Shown: positions 51,880-61,251, counted from the first letter of the stretch. The stretch is DNA of 64,000 bases from Psychroserpens sp041224425 (GCF_041224425.1 NZ_JBGFGL010000076.1:124001-188000); one strand, 5' to 3'. Made by a program: numbers and translations. The notes: generated by a model not told the origin, from the sequence alone.

Positions 51880-53775
51880 ATGTCGCATCCTATTAACATA
51901 TTGGAACGTTATTGGAATCACACTTCGTTTAGACCGCTTCAGGAAGAGATTATCCATGCCGTTTTAGATAATGAGGATACTTTTGTCCTGTTACCCACAG
52001 GTGGCGGAAAATCGGTTTGCTTTCAAATTCCAGCACTGATAAAGGAAGGCATCTGTATCGTTATCTCGCCTTTGGTAGCCTTGATGAAAGACCAGGTCAA
52101 AAACCTTAAGGACAAAGGTATCAAAGCGCTAGCCATTCCAAGTGGTATGAGCTATAACGAATTAGACACTTTGTTAGACAACTGTATTTACGGCAACTAT
52201 AAATTCTTATACCTGTCACCTGAACGCTTACAACAAAAAATCGTTCAGCAACGCATTCAACAAATGAATGTTAACCTCATTGCTGTTGACGAAGCACATT
52301 GCATTAGTCAATGGGGAAATGATTTCAGGCCAGCTTACAAGAATATTACCATTTTGAGGGAACTACAACCAAGTGTTAACGTGATTGCCCTAACAGCAAC
52401 CGCAAAACCTGAGGTGATTGAAGACACCATTAAAAATTTGGACTTTATCTCGCCAAAAGTTTTCAAGGCTTCGTTTAGCCGACCGAATATTTCTTACAAT
52501 GTTATTGAAAGTGAAGACAAACTTTATGATCTTGAACGGCTTTTGAAAGCGCATCAAGGCGCATCAATTATCTATGTGAGAAGTCGCAAATTAAGTATTG
52601 AGATTCATCAATATCTTGAAAAAAAAGGGTTTCAATCGACTTTCTTCCATGGAGGGGTTCCCACAAAGGAAAAACAAAGTCGATTGAACCAATGGATGCA
52701 CAACCAAAAGGACATTATGGTTGCTACCACTGCTTTTGGAATGGGAATTGATAAACCAGATGTAAAAACTGTATTTCATATCAATTTGCCAGAAAGTTTG
52801 GAAAGCTATTATCAGGAAGCCGGTCGTGCTGGAAGAAACAATAAACCTGCGTTTGCTTTTTTACTTAAAAATGCTTCGGATGAACAACGACTCAAAAATC
52901 AGTTTATTGAGGCTTTGCCTTCAACAGATTTTCTAAAAGTAGTCTATAGAAAGCTTTGTAACTTTTTTCAGATTTCCTATGGTGAAGGTGAAAATACAAC
53001 CCATTATTTCAACTTTAACACCTTTTGTAAAGCCTACGATTTTAAATCGGCACAAACCTATAACGCGCTTCAAATATTAGATCGAAATAGCATCATTAAA
53101 TTAAACCAACAATTCAATTATAAATCAGCTTTACAATTTACCATCAGCAATCATGCTTTATTTTCCTATTTGGAACAACATCAAAATTTTGACACGATTA
53201 TAAAAAGCATCTTACGGACGTATGGTGGTATTTTTGAACACCAATTGGCCATTAACCTGTCGTTGATAGCACAGAAAGCGGCAACTTCTGAAAAGGAAAT
53301 TGTGAGGGTTCTTGAACAATTACATAAAGATGACGTGGTAGATTTTAAATTTTCAAATACCGATTCGGAAGTAGTCTTTCTTCAACCAAGAGAAGACGAT
53401 AAGACCATCAATAGAATTTCGAGGGTAGTTGAACAACAGCACGACATCAAAAAACAACAAGTGCAATCGGTTATAGATTACATCTACACAGACGCTATTT
53501 GCAAAAGCATTCAGCTATTGCGTTATTTTGGAGAACAAACAGATACACCTTGCGGAATTTGTTCTGTATGCACATCCTCTAAAAAAGGAAATAATGTTGA
53601 AATAGGAGATATCAAGACCGAGATCCTTTCGAAATTGAAAATAAAAAATATGAGTTCAAGACAACTGGTTGAACAACTTCCGTATGCTGAAGAAGATATA
53701 TTTGAAGTCTTAAAACTTTTACTAGAACACCGAATCATTACAACAACTGCATCTAATACCTATAAAATAATATGA
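51880..53775 (+). CDS. recQ: ATP-dependent DNA helicase RecQ
   Basis: A 631-residue superfamily 2 helicase. Motif I is TGGGKSVCF; DEAHCISQWGNDFRP is the DEAH box with the RecQ aromatic-rich loop; the second RecA domain has AFGMGIDKPDVKTV and YYQEAGRAGRN. A zinc-binding set of cysteines ends with CGICSVC near residue 565, followed by a winged-helix-like end (SSRQLVEQLPYAEEDIFEVLKLL); no clear HRDC domain is seen, a short form found in Bacteroidota. It overlaps fmt by 4 bases. Confidence 0.95.
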   Translation: MSHPINILERYWNHTSFRPLQEEIIHAVLDNEDTFVLLPTGGGKSVCFQIPALIKEGICIVISPLVALMKDQVKNLKDKGIKALAIPSGMSYNELDTLLDNCIYGNYKFLYLSPERLQQKIVQQRIQQMNVNLIAVDEAHCISQWGNDFRPAYKNITILRELQPSVNVIALTATAKPEVIEDTIKNLDFISPKVFKASFSRPNISYNVIESEDKLYDLERLLKAHQGASIIYVRSRKLSIEIHQYLEKKGFQSTFFHGGVPTKEKQSRLNQWMHNQKDIMVATTAFGMGIDKPDVKTVFHINLPESLESYYQEAGRAGRNNKPAFAFLLKNASDEQRLKNQFIEALPSTDFLKVVYRKLCNFFQISYGEGENTTHYFNFNTFCKAYDFKSAQTYNALQILDRNSIIKLNQQFNYKSALQFTISNHALFSYLEQHQNFDTIIKSILRTYGGIFEHQLAINLSLIAQKAATSEKEIVRVLEQLHKDDVVDFKFSNTDSEVVFLQPREDDKTINRISRVVEQQHDIKKQQVQSVIDYIYTDAICKSIQLLRYFGEQTDTPCGICSVCTSSKKGNNVEIGDIKTEILSKLKIKNMSSRQLVEQLPYAEEDIFEVLKLLLEHRIITTTASNTYKII

Positions 53776-54725
53776 CAAGAGACGCCTTAAGAATTGTGTT
53801 CATGGGCACACCTGATTTTGCTGTGGCCACATTGAAAGAATTGGTTGAAGCCGATTATAATGTTGTTGGTGTGATTACTGCACCTGACAAGCCTGCTGGT
53901 CGCGGACGCAAACTTCAGGAATCTGCTGTGAAAAAATACGCCATCTCTGCTGGTCTAAATGTACTTCAGCCCACAAATCTCAAAGCCGATGAGTTCGTAA
54001 ATGAACTAAAAGCACTAGAGGCCAATCTCCAAGTTGTCGTGGCTTTTAGAATGCTTCCTGAAGTCGTTTGGAACATGCCTAAATATGGCACTTTCAATTT
54101 ACACGCTTCGCTTTTACCAGATTACAGAGGTGCTGCACCAATTCATTGGGCGATCATTAATGGTGAAACTAAAACTGGTGTGACCACTTTCTTTATAGAT
54201 GAGAAAATTGACACTGGAGCCATGATCCTTCAGAAATCTATAGAGATTGATTCTAAGGAAACTGTTGGAAGCTTGCACGACAAGCTCATGATTATTGGAA
54301 GCAAGTTGGTTTTAGAAACCGTAAGACTAATCGAAAAAGGAGAGGTCGAAACTACCATTCAGCCAAAATCTGAAGATTTAAAGACAGCTTACAAACTCAA
54401 TAAAGACAATTGTAAAATAGATTGGTCAATGTCTTTAGAGGACATTTACAATAAAATTAGAGGCTTGAATCCGTTTCCTTCGGCTTGGACTTACCTTCAA
54501 AATGGGGACGAGACAATGACTGCTAAAATTTTTGGTATTGAAAAGGAGCATGCTAAGCATGATTTAGTTATTGGTTCTATAGTAGTTCATGAGAAAGAAA
54601 TGAAGATTGCCGTTAAAAATGGATACCTACATATTAAGGAAATACAACTTCCAGGAAAACGAAAAATGGATGTAAAATCTCTTATGAACGGATACCATTT
54701 CGAAAAAAACGCCAAAGTGCTCTAA
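53772..54725 (+). CDS. fmt: Methionyl-tRNA formyltransferase
   Basis: A 317-residue enzyme that formylates initiator Met-tRNA using 10-formyl-THF. The N-terminal formyltransferase fold has FMGTPDFAVATL and the catalytic loop SLLPDYRGAAPIHWAI, with the conserved Asn and His upstream in TFNLHASLL. The C-terminal OB-like domain begins about residue 205 (DNCKIDWSMSLEDIYNKIRG). It starts four bases inside recQ (ATGA). It is followed by an HU gene. Confidence 0.96.
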   Translation: MTRDALRIVFMGTPDFAVATLKELVEADYNVVGVITAPDKPAGRGRKLQESAVKKYAISAGLNVLQPTNLKADEFVNELKALEANLQVVVAFRMLPEVVWNMPKYGTFNLHASLLPDYRGAAPIHWAIINGETKTGVTTFFIDEKIDTGAMILQKSIEIDSKETVGSLHDKLMIIGSKLVLETVRLIEKGEVETTIQPKSEDLKTAYKLNKDNCKIDWSMSLEDIYNKIRGLNPFPSAWTYLQNGDETMTAKIFGIEKEHAKHDLVIGSIVVHEKEMKIAVKNGYLHIKEIQLPGKRKMDVKSLMNGYHFEKNAKVL

Positions 54726-54829
54726 ACCCTTATGTACATTGATATTATAAAAAATCCGATAAAATGCACTTTCTTTATTAACAAATGCGCTAAGTTATCA
54801 ACAAATAACCGTATTTCCCTTGCTATTAC

Positions 54830-54859
54830 TTGCATAGGTGGATTTTACATATAAATTTG
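54830..54859 (+). promoter_or_regulatory. Promoter of the HU gene
   Basis: TTG (54830-54832), 19 bases, then TAAATTTG (54852-54859): both Bacteroidota promoter elements at standard spacing. The leader to the ATG at 54922 is about 55 bases and strongly AT-rich near the start codon. Confidence 0.75.
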
Positions 54860-54921
54860 TAGAGGATTTTACAGAAATGTTTAACCACTTATAATTAATA
54901 ATAATTTAAAAATTAAATTTT

Positions 54922-55194
54922 ATGAACAAAACAGATTTAATCAATGGAATGGCAGAAAATGCAGGAATCACTAAAGCAGCTGCTAAAAAAGCATTAGACT
55001 CTTTATTAATTGATATTGAAGGAGCGTTACAAAAAGGTAACAGAGTATCTTTAGTAGGATTCGGTTCTTGGTCAGTTTCTAGAAGATCTGCAAGAGAAGG
55101 AAGAAACCCTCAAACAGGAAAAACTATACAAATCAAAGCTAAAAACGTAGTAAAGTTTAAGGCTGGTTCTGATTTATCGAATGCGGTAAACTAA
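54922..55194 (+). CDS. hup: HU/IHF family nucleoid DNA-binding protein
   Basis: A 90-residue histone-like protein. The N-terminal helices (MNKTDLINGMAENAGITKAAA) lead into VSLVGFGSWSVSRRSAREGRNPQTG, the DNA-binding beta-arm with the conserved Arg-Asn-Pro-x-T-G. It compacts and bends DNA. It has its own promoter (54830-54859) and a strong terminator (55216-55243), so it is a single-gene unit and probably highly expressed. IHF-type specificity cannot be excluded. Confidence 0.95.
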   Translation: MNKTDLINGMAENAGITKAAAKKALDSLLIDIEGALQKGNRVSLVGFGSWSVSRRSAREGRNPQTGKTIQIKAKNVVKFKAGSDLSNAVN

Positions 55195-55215
55195 GATTTT
55201 TCTCTACAGAATATG

Positions 55216-55243
55216 AAAAGCCTTCCAAACGGAAGGCTTTTTT
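55216..55243 (+). terminator. rho-independent terminator after HU
   Basis: AAGCCTTCC (55218-55226) pairs with GGAAGGCTT (55231-55239) around AAAC, followed by a T run. It lies 24 bases after the HU stop. Confidence 0.9.
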
Positions 55244-55303
55244 ACTTCTATTAATTGGTTTTTAAAAAAATAAGTTTTAGATTTAATTCATAAATCATTT
55301 GAT

Positions 55304-55864
55304 ATGATTACAATAAAGCCCAAAAAAGGTGATTTATTAATTGCCGAACCATCCATCATTGGTGATATGTCTTTTAACAGGTCTATCATTCTATTAGCAG
55401 ATCACAATAGTGAAGGTTCTATTGGTTTTATTCTTAACAAGCCTCTAGATTATTCGCTAAGCGATTTGGTTCCTGGAACGACTTCTGATTTTAAAATTCA
55501 CAATGGAGGTCCAGTTGAACAAGATAACCTATATTTCATCCATCAGGTGCCTGAATTGATTCCTGATAGCATTGAAATTTCCTTAGGGATTTTTTGGGGT
55601 GGTAACTTTGATGTGGTTTTAAAACTTCTTGAAGAAGACAAACTTACCGAATCTGATATTCGTTTCTTTTTAGGGTATTCTGGTTGGGATTCACAACAAT
55701 TGGAAGTCGAACTGTCTTCCAACTCATGGATTGTTTCTGAAAACGTATATAAAGAGCAGCTCATTGAAAAAAGCTGTGAATCGTTCTGGAAGGAAAAAAT
55801 GCTAGAACTGGGTGGCAACTATTTACTTTGGTCTAACGCACCAGAAAATCCGAGTTATAATTAA
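55304..55864 (+). CDS. YqgE/AlgH family protein
   Basis: A 186-residue protein of the YqgE/AlgH family. Typical landmarks are KGDLLIAEPSIIGDMSFNRSIILLADH, GSIGFILNKPLD, HNGGPVEQDNLYF and FFLGYSGWDSQQLE. The family is widespread and structurally known but has no agreed function. It converges on the aminotransferase gene with the two stop codons overlapping by 4 bases. Confidence 0.92.
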   Translation: MITIKPKKGDLLIAEPSIIGDMSFNRSIILLADHNSEGSIGFILNKPLDYSLSDLVPGTTSDFKIHNGGPVEQDNLYFIHQVPELIPDSIEISLGIFWGGNFDVVLKLLEEDKLTESDIRFFLGYSGWDSQQLEVELSSNSWIVSENVYKEQLIEKSCESFWKEKMLELGGNYLLWSNAPENPSYN

Positions 55865-56706
55865 GCCAATCGCAGTTTCGTATTCAGACGTTTCAGTATA
55901 TCTGCTGTAACGGTCGTTACATACTCCTTTTTTCGATATTTCATTACAGGTTGAATACCTGTAATCACGTTACTGATAAACATCTCATCAGCTTTTTGAA
56001 GTTCAAATGGTGAAATTGAGGTTTCCTCAATCACATAGTCACCTGAATTTACAATAACCTCTATAAGCTGTTTTCGCATGACACCTTTCAAACAACCATC
56101 TTCCAAAGGAGGCGTCTTTAGGGTTTCCCCAAAAACCAAAAACAGATTACCATTAAGGGCTTCAACCATGTGCTTATCAGTATTCAGGAGTAAACAGTTT
56201 TGCCAATCGTTTTCTTCGGCATAAATACTACCCAAAACATTAATGGCTTTATTGTTGGTCTTTAAGGTAGAAAGTAATCCAGGAGCCACAAAAAAATCCT
56301 TAAAGAGATCGACGGTATAGTTTTCTTGATTAGGAAGTGTGTAAAAATCTGAATGGATGGCTTCCGCAGAAATATTATAACTGATGTCATTATGCTGAGG
56401 TTGATACTTTCCGCCTTCACCTCTATCGACATTAAGCCGAACCCTTGCAGACGAATTCAAAAGTGTGTTGGCATCAAGGGTTTTTAAGATTTCCGCTTCA
56501 AGAAATTCCATCGTAAAACTCATCGGAATTTCCATTCGCATAATTCGCATAGAGGCCATCAACCTAAAGTAATGATCTTCCCAAAACAGTATTTTGCCAT
56601 GTACGACCTTACAGGTTTCAAAGACCGCGTCACCATATTTATAACCTCTATTCTCAGTCGTGATAAGTTGTGAATTTTGAAGGAGTTCTCCGTTAAGATT
56701 TACCAT
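55861..56706 (-). CDS. Class IV aminotransferase (BCAT / ADC lyase type)
   Basis: A 281-residue PLP enzyme of fold type IV. NRGYKYGDAVFETCKVV and YFRLMASMRIMRM are the N-terminal landmarks, the PLP lysine is in STLKTNN, and EALNGNLFLVF holds the cofactor phosphate region. Members are branched-chain or D-amino acid aminotransferases or aminodeoxychorismate lyase (folate synthesis); the sequence does not clearly separate these. It stands alone; the START-like gene is 58 bases upstream on the same strand. Confidence 0.85.
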   Translation of the reverse strand: MVNLNGELLQNSQLITTENRGYKYGDAVFETCKVVHGKILFWEDHYFRLMASMRIMRMEIPMSFTMEFLEAEILKTLDANTLLNSSARVRLNVDRGEGGKYQPQHNDISYNISAEAIHSDFYTLPNQENYTVDLFKDFFVAPGLLSTLKTNNKAINVLGSIYAEENDWQNCLLLNTDKHMVEALNGNLFLVFGETLKTPPLEDGCLKGVMRKQLIEVIVNSGDYVIEETSISPFELQKADEMFISNVITGIQPVMKYRKKEYVTTVTADILKRLNTKLRLA

Positions 56707-56763
56707 AAAAAAAGTCCTGATTAAACATCAGGACAAATATAAAACTTATACGATAGAGAGCTC

Positions 56764-57156
56764 TTATGCCGAGCCTAAAACTTGTTTTAAATCTGAAATT
56801 TGATTGTCCCAAAGCATTTTAGCTTCCTCTATCTCATCTTCTTCAGCATAATCGGTCACGATGATTGACACATCTTTAGTGATTTCATCGACTTGAATTC
56901 TGACTTCAAAATAATACGATTCGCCTTCCTCATGGTCGCTTAGCCATCTAAATTTAATACGCTCACCACTTTTTTTACTGAGCAATTTGGCCTTTTCTTC
57001 GGAACCATCCCAAATAAAGGTAAACATTTCGCCTCGAGAGTTAACATTATCTGCAAACCATTCTGATAATCCCGAAGGTGTTGATATATATTGAAATAAA
57101 AGTTGAGGAGATGCATGTATAGGAAACTCCATTTCAAACTTAACTTTATCGTCCAT
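56764..57156 (-). CDS. START-like (SRPBCC/AHSA1) domain protein
   Basis: A 130-residue single-domain protein, residues MDDKVKFEMEFPIHASPQLLF at the start and FADNVNSRGEMFTFIWDG in the middle, belonging to the START-like family of Bacteroidota. A longer frame from 57189 would add 11 residues (MYILSNIITIQ); relatives begin MDDK or similar, so I use 57156. It probably binds a small hydrophobic ligand; role unknown. Confidence 0.82.
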   Translation of the reverse strand: MDDKVKFEMEFPIHASPQLLFQYISTPSGLSEWFADNVNSRGEMFTFIWDGSEEKAKLLSKKSGERIKFRWLSDHEEGESYYFEVRIQVDEITKDVSIIVTDYAEEDEIEEAKMLWDNQISDLKQVLGSA

Positions 57157-57241
57157 TTGTATTGTAATTATGTTGCTCAATATATACAAATAATTGAGAG
57201 TTTAAAACTAAAGTGCAAAAAAATATTTTAGGCTTTTAATG

Positions 57242-57272
57242 TTTGTTGCCATAAATTTTGTTTTTATATTTG
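57242..57272 (+). promoter_or_regulatory. Promoter of the tRNA gene
   Basis: TTTG (57242-57245), 19 bases, then TATATTTG (57265-57272), both elements at textbook Bacteroidota spacing. The tRNA 5' end is 13 bases further on. Confidence 0.8.
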
Positions 57273-57285
57273 CAGCCGAATTTAT

Positions 57286-57359
57286 GGCGAGGTAGCTCAG
57301 TTGGTTAGAGCGTCGGATTCATAACCCGGAGGTCTCGAGTTCAAATCTCGATCTCGCTA
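57286..57359 (+). tRNA. tRNA-Met (CAT anticodon)
   Basis: A 74-base cloverleaf: acceptor 57286-57292 with 57352-57358 (G1-U72 and G7-U66 wobbles), D arm GCTC/GAGC, anticodon CAT, T arm TCGAG/CTCGA with loop TTCAAAT, discriminator A. CCA is not encoded. C11-G24 and a paired position 1-72 speak against the initiator type, so it is probably elongator Met; tRNA-Ile with lysidine cannot be excluded. Position 31-39 is an A-C mismatch. Confidence 0.92.
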
Positions 57360-57367
57360 CAATTAAT

Positions 57368-57398
57368 AATCCTATACAAAATTGTATAGGATTTTTTT
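57368..57398 (+). terminator. rho-independent terminator after the tRNA
   Basis: CCTATACAA (57371-57379) pairs with TTGTATAGG (57382-57390), extended by AAT/ATT, then a run of T. It starts 9 bases after the tRNA and ends a one-gene unit. Confidence 0.9.
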
Positions 57399-57500
57399 TG
57401 CTTTCTATTTTAGACAGTTCATTAACAAAGGGTAAAGTACTTCTCATTTTTTAAAAAATAAAACACTAATTTAATTTAGATTTTGTTTCTTTAATAACCT

Positions 57501-59222
57501 ATGAAACGACTTGCAATTATCGGACTTGGACCAAGAGGTTTATATGCTTTAGAAAACCTATTGATTGAACTTTGTGAAAATGACAAACAAATTCATATTG
57601 AGGTGTTTGAACCTAATGATCAACCTGGTGCTGGACAAGTCTGGAACACGAATCAGTCAAACTCAAATTGGATAAATATTACAGAACGTGCACTTTCTGG
57701 AATCACCAAAAGACCAGAAATTAAATACCATAACATAACCATCGAAAGTTTTGCATCATACCATGAATGGTGCAATTTCTCTTTGGACAAAGAAGAAGCA
57801 GATACATTTCCACCAAGAAATAAAATGGGAAGGTATTTACATGAAAGATTTAATTCCCTTGAAAAGGGTTTGTTAAAAACGCAACTTTACAAAAGGCACC
57901 AACAAACGATTACTACAATTGAACCTAAGGATAAACTATTAAAATTGACTGCTTCCAAGAATCAAGTTTACACTTTTGATGAAGTCCTCTTGACCATTGG
58001 TCATCAACCAACAGAACTTTCAGATCAACTGAACGCTTTTATTACGCATGCAAACAAAAATGAAAATTGCTCTGTTTTCTCCGAAGCCTATCCCGTTGAG
58101 CAACTTAATGATTTAAAAAACAAACAAAATATCAATATTGGCATCAGAGGGTTCGGTTTAGCATCAATTGATGTCATAAGATATCTTGTGAAAAATAATT
58201 TTGGTGATTTTAAATTAAAAAATCCTGTAACCAAAAAACTTGAATATAGCGCAAGCAAAGACCAAAACTTAAAAATTGTTCCTTTTTCATTAGATGGCCT
58301 ACCACTTGCTCCCAAGCCTTTGAACAAAATCATTGATGATTGGTACAAACCTTCAGATTCTGAACTCAAAAATTTAGAAAAAGAATTAACATTCTTTACA
58401 AGATCTGAGAAGAAGGTTGAAGACTTAGATTTCTTGGTTTCTCCTGTTTCAAAAATCGCTACAAGAGTTTATTGTGATTTAAAAGACAAGGCTATAGATC
58501 ATAGTTTCAAAAGCAAAAAAATCTATCATAAAATAAGTTCTTTTTTAAAGCATGATAACTATTCAGATGTGCTAATTCAAGATGAAAGTGTTCCGACTTA
58601 TGAACTCATGAGATCTTATGTCAATATGGCTTTGGGAACACAAAAAACAAGCTTAGATTATTGTGTCTGGCAAGTGTGGCGCCATTGTCAACCAACATTT
58701 TATAAGGTTTTCTCCTATTCTAAACTTAAGGACGAAGTGTTAAAAAAAGTAATTGCTCTTGATGAACGTAGCAAACGGTTTTCTTACGGTCCGCCAATAG
58801 AAAGCATGCAGCAACTGATTGCATTAGTTGATGAAGGCATACTGGATTTAAATTACACGAAAGATCCTGAAATCAAACTAACAGAAAATGGTTTCCTGTT
58901 AAATAATGAAACTCAAAAATCAATCGAGGTTTCCGTTATGATCAATAGCGTTTTAGATCCTCCGGAATTGCTTAAGGTCAATTCGAATATTGTAACAGAC
59001 TTACTCAAAAATGATTTGGTAAAACCCATCCATTCAGATCTTGGTATTGAAACGGACGAAAACGCCTACGTAAAATCAAAAATTGAAAATTTCGGAACAC
59101 CAATCGCTGTTCTCGGACGTTTAGCAAAAGGTTCTGTTATGGGTGTAGATGCCATATTGGAATGCTTTGGTGACCGTATTGAAAATTGGGCAAAACATTG
59201 CGTCAAGAACTTAAGTGATTAG
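57501..59222 (+). CDS. FAD/NAD(P)-binding protein
   Basis: A 573-residue cytosolic protein. The N-terminus IIGLGPRGLYALENLLIEL is a dinucleotide-binding motif of the FAD-NAD(P)-binding (NAD_binding_9) type, with PGAGQVWNTNQSNSNWINI following; GIRGFGLASIDVIRYL near residue 215 may be a second nucleotide site. The C-terminal part (LGRLAKGSVMGVDAILECFG) is typical. The family includes hydroxyacylglutathione- and lysine-hydroxylase-like enzymes; the substrate is not known. It is monocistronic, preceded by the tRNA terminator. Confidence 0.85.
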   Translation: MKRLAIIGLGPRGLYALENLLIELCENDKQIHIEVFEPNDQPGAGQVWNTNQSNSNWINITERALSGITKRPEIKYHNITIESFASYHEWCNFSLDKEEADTFPPRNKMGRYLHERFNSLEKGLLKTQLYKRHQQTITTIEPKDKLLKLTASKNQVYTFDEVLLTIGHQPTELSDQLNAFITHANKNENCSVFSEAYPVEQLNDLKNKQNINIGIRGFGLASIDVIRYLVKNNFGDFKLKNPVTKKLEYSASKDQNLKIVPFSLDGLPLAPKPLNKIIDDWYKPSDSELKNLEKELTFFTRSEKKVEDLDFLVSPVSKIATRVYCDLKDKAIDHSFKSKKIYHKISSFLKHDNYSDVLIQDESVPTYELMRSYVNMALGTQKTSLDYCVWQVWRHCQPTFYKVFSYSKLKDEVLKKVIALDERSKRFSYGPPIESMQQLIALVDEGILDLNYTKDPEIKLTENGFLLNNETQKSIEVSVMINSVLDPPELLKVNSNIVTDLLKNDLVKPIHSDLGIETDENAYVKSKIENFGTPIAVLGRLAKGSVMGVDAILECFGDRIENWAKHCVKNLSD

Positions 59223-59307
59223 TCTTGTTGGTTTCTTATAAGGTGATTACAAATAACCTAACTAATAACAAATCAAAATAATACACGTTAGTATTGAAAA
59301 CAATCTA

Positions 59308-60630
59308 ATGAAAAAAATAACTTTTTCACTTCTTTTTTTGGCATTGAATCTAACTTTCGGACAAATTCCAAATAACTTGTCAAACGAAGACAAAATCTTT
59401 GGGCTTTCAAAATTCTGGCAAGAAGTCAATTATAGCTTTATCTATTTTGATAAAGTCAATCAAGCTGAATGGGACAAATTATACAAAGAATATATTGGGA
59501 AAGTACAAAAAACCAAAAACGATTATGAGTATTACCGTTTACTGCAAAAGTTTAGCGCTTATCTAAAAGATGGACACACAAATGTTTGGTTCCCTGAGGA
59601 AATTAGAGATAGTATTTTCAATACCAACTTTGGAGAGTACAGAATTTTCTTAACAAATATTGCTGAAAAAGCAATAATTACAAGAGTTAACAAAAGCAAG
59701 AAAAAAGAGATTCCTATCGGAACCGAAATAATATCAGTTAATGGGCTAGAAACCAAAAAATACGTCAATGAGTTTGTAATGCCTTACATTTCTTCTTCAA
59801 CAGATCATGTGCGTAAAGACTTAGCCATTAAGCATATGCTTGAAGGTTATGTTGGAAAGACTTATGAGTTAGAATTAAAACTACCTAATGGAAAACTCAA
59901 ATCGTTAACTGTTTCACATTCAAAGACAAAAGAAGAGGAAGTTTATCCAGCATTTGAATCCACTGAACTACTAAATCTAAAATGGTTCGATGATACTGCT
60001 TACCTCGCTCTTAACTCATTTTCAGATTGGGAAATTTCATTGAGATTTAACGAAATTTTACCTGAGTTAAAAAAAGCCAAAGCCTTGATTATAGATTTAA
60101 GAAAAAATGGAGGTGGAAATTCGAGAATTGGAAAAACTATACTTCATCACTTGACAAATGACACCATATTTTATGGCCCAAAAATGCAAAGTCGATTGCA
60201 CATTCCAACCTTAAAAGCTTGGAATCAAAACACTTATTACCACAATTTTGAATACAAACCAGACACTTTAGGTATTGGTGATAGAAATTTACTCAAAACT
60301 ACTAGAATCGTTATCCCAACAGCAATTTTAATTGGTCACGGAACCGGATCAGCAGCAGAGGATTTTTTAATTTATGCTGACAATCAAAAGCACATGACTA
60401 AAATTGGAGATCCAACCAATGGAAGCACCGGACAACCACTAATGTTTAGTTTGCCAAATGGTGGAATCGCAAGGGTTTGCACAAAAAAAGACACGTATCC
60501 TGATGGTAGAGAGTTTGTAGGAATTGGAATTCAGCCAGATATTAAGGTAACCAAAAAACTTTCAGACTACATTGAGAATAAGGATCCTGTTCTTGTCAAA
60601 GCAATCGAATATTTAAACAAAGAAAAATAA
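59308..60630 (+). CDS. S41 family peptidase, secreted
   Basis: A 440-residue exported C-terminal-processing-type protease (signal MKKITFSLLFLALNLTFGQ). A helical N-terminal part (KIFGLSKFWQEVNYSFIYFD) precedes a PDZ-like stretch around EIPIGTEIISVNGLET. The S41 core shows LIIDLRKNGGGNSRIG and the serine segment GHGTGSAAEDFLIY with the expected nucleophile Ser; the nearby Lys in DNQKHMTKIGDP is a candidate for the second catalytic residue. It likely degrades or processes envelope proteins or peptides. Confidence 0.88.
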   Translation: MKKITFSLLFLALNLTFGQIPNNLSNEDKIFGLSKFWQEVNYSFIYFDKVNQAEWDKLYKEYIGKVQKTKNDYEYYRLLQKFSAYLKDGHTNVWFPEEIRDSIFNTNFGEYRIFLTNIAEKAIITRVNKSKKKEIPIGTEIISVNGLETKKYVNEFVMPYISSSTDHVRKDLAIKHMLEGYVGKTYELELKLPNGKLKSLTVSHSKTKEEEVYPAFESTELLNLKWFDDTAYLALNSFSDWEISLRFNEILPELKKAKALIIDLRKNGGGNSRIGKTILHHLTNDTIFYGPKMQSRLHIPTLKAWNQNTYYHNFEYKPDTLGIGDRNLLKTTRIVIPTAILIGHGTGSAAEDFLIYADNQKHMTKIGDPTNGSTGQPLMFSLPNGGIARVCTKKDTYPDGREFVGIGIQPDIKVTKKLSDYIENKDPVLVKAIEYLNKEK

Positions 60631-60685
60631 CTCCACACGACCACCTTTGCAACCAACATTTTGATAGAAATATTTCAGAATTTCC

Positions 60686-60781
60686 ATGAAATACAATTTA
60701 CTTCTATTCTGTTTTTTTGGTATCTTTCAAACAAATTCCGATACTTCTAAATACAAAGCTACTTATAAACAAAGGCCATGA
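60686..60781 (+). CDS. Possible 31-residue signal-bearing peptide overlapping the next start
   Basis: A 32-codon frame beginning MKYNLLLFCFFGIFQ, resembling a signal peptide, followed by a short polar end (TSKYKATYKQRP). Its TGA overlaps the ATG of the next gene (ATGA), the arrangement of coupled genes. The first residues echo the next gene's MKYKLLTL. It may be a leader peptide or a truncated relic of a secreted protein. Not recognised; confidence is low. Confidence 0.3.
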   Translation: MKYNLLLFCFFGIFQTNSDTSKYKATYKQRP

Positions 60782-61239
60782 AATACAAACTATTGACATT
60801 AACTTTATTCTTAGGAATTGTATTCACTTTTACTTCCTGCAATCGCATAAAAAACAAGACGAAAGAGACCATTAATAAAGGTGGCGAAACCGTAGGAAAG
60901 TCGGCAACAGAATTCATAGAAGGCATTGGTGAAGGCATCGAAAAAACCTTAGCTCTAAAAATTGAAATATCAGAAGATCTTAAAACCAAAGGAATCTCAA
61001 CAGGAAAATACTATGTAGAGAATTCAAATGGTGGCAATGACAACCTATTAACGGTTTATATCATATTTGAAAAAGATTTTTCCGATACGCTTTTTGTTAA
61101 GGCTTATGATAAAGAAAAGCTCGAAGTGGGCAGAATATCAAAAGAAATAAATGGAAAAAAAGGAGAAGCTCTCTACATAGATTTTGAGTTTGATAAAAGA
61201 ACAATATTGGAGAGTAAAGGAATTATTCAATTTGAATAA
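60778..61239 (+). CDS. Lipoprotein of unknown function
   Basis: A 153-residue lipoprotein (MKYKLLTLTLFLGIVFTFTSC, Cys 21). After a helical region with repeated Lys and Glu (INKGGETVGKSATEFIEGIGEG) comes a beta-rich domain (NLLTVYIIFEKDFSDTLFVKA). I do not recognise a family. It is expressed before the flavoprotein-like gene 12 bases downstream. Confidence 0.65.
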   Translation: MKYKLLTLTLFLGIVFTFTSCNRIKNKTKETINKGGETVGKSATEFIEGIGEGIEKTLALKIEISEDLKTKGISTGKYYVENSNGGNDNLLTVYIIFEKDFSDTLFVKAYDKEKLEVGRISKEINGKKGEALYIDFEFDKRTILESKGIIQFE

Positions 61240-61251
61240 AAACATGAATAC

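Noticed and set aside
54795..54803. TTATCAACA, one mismatch from a DnaA box, upstream of HU
   Set aside because: It is a single site with no cluster of boxes or AT-rich unwinding module; not enough for an origin.
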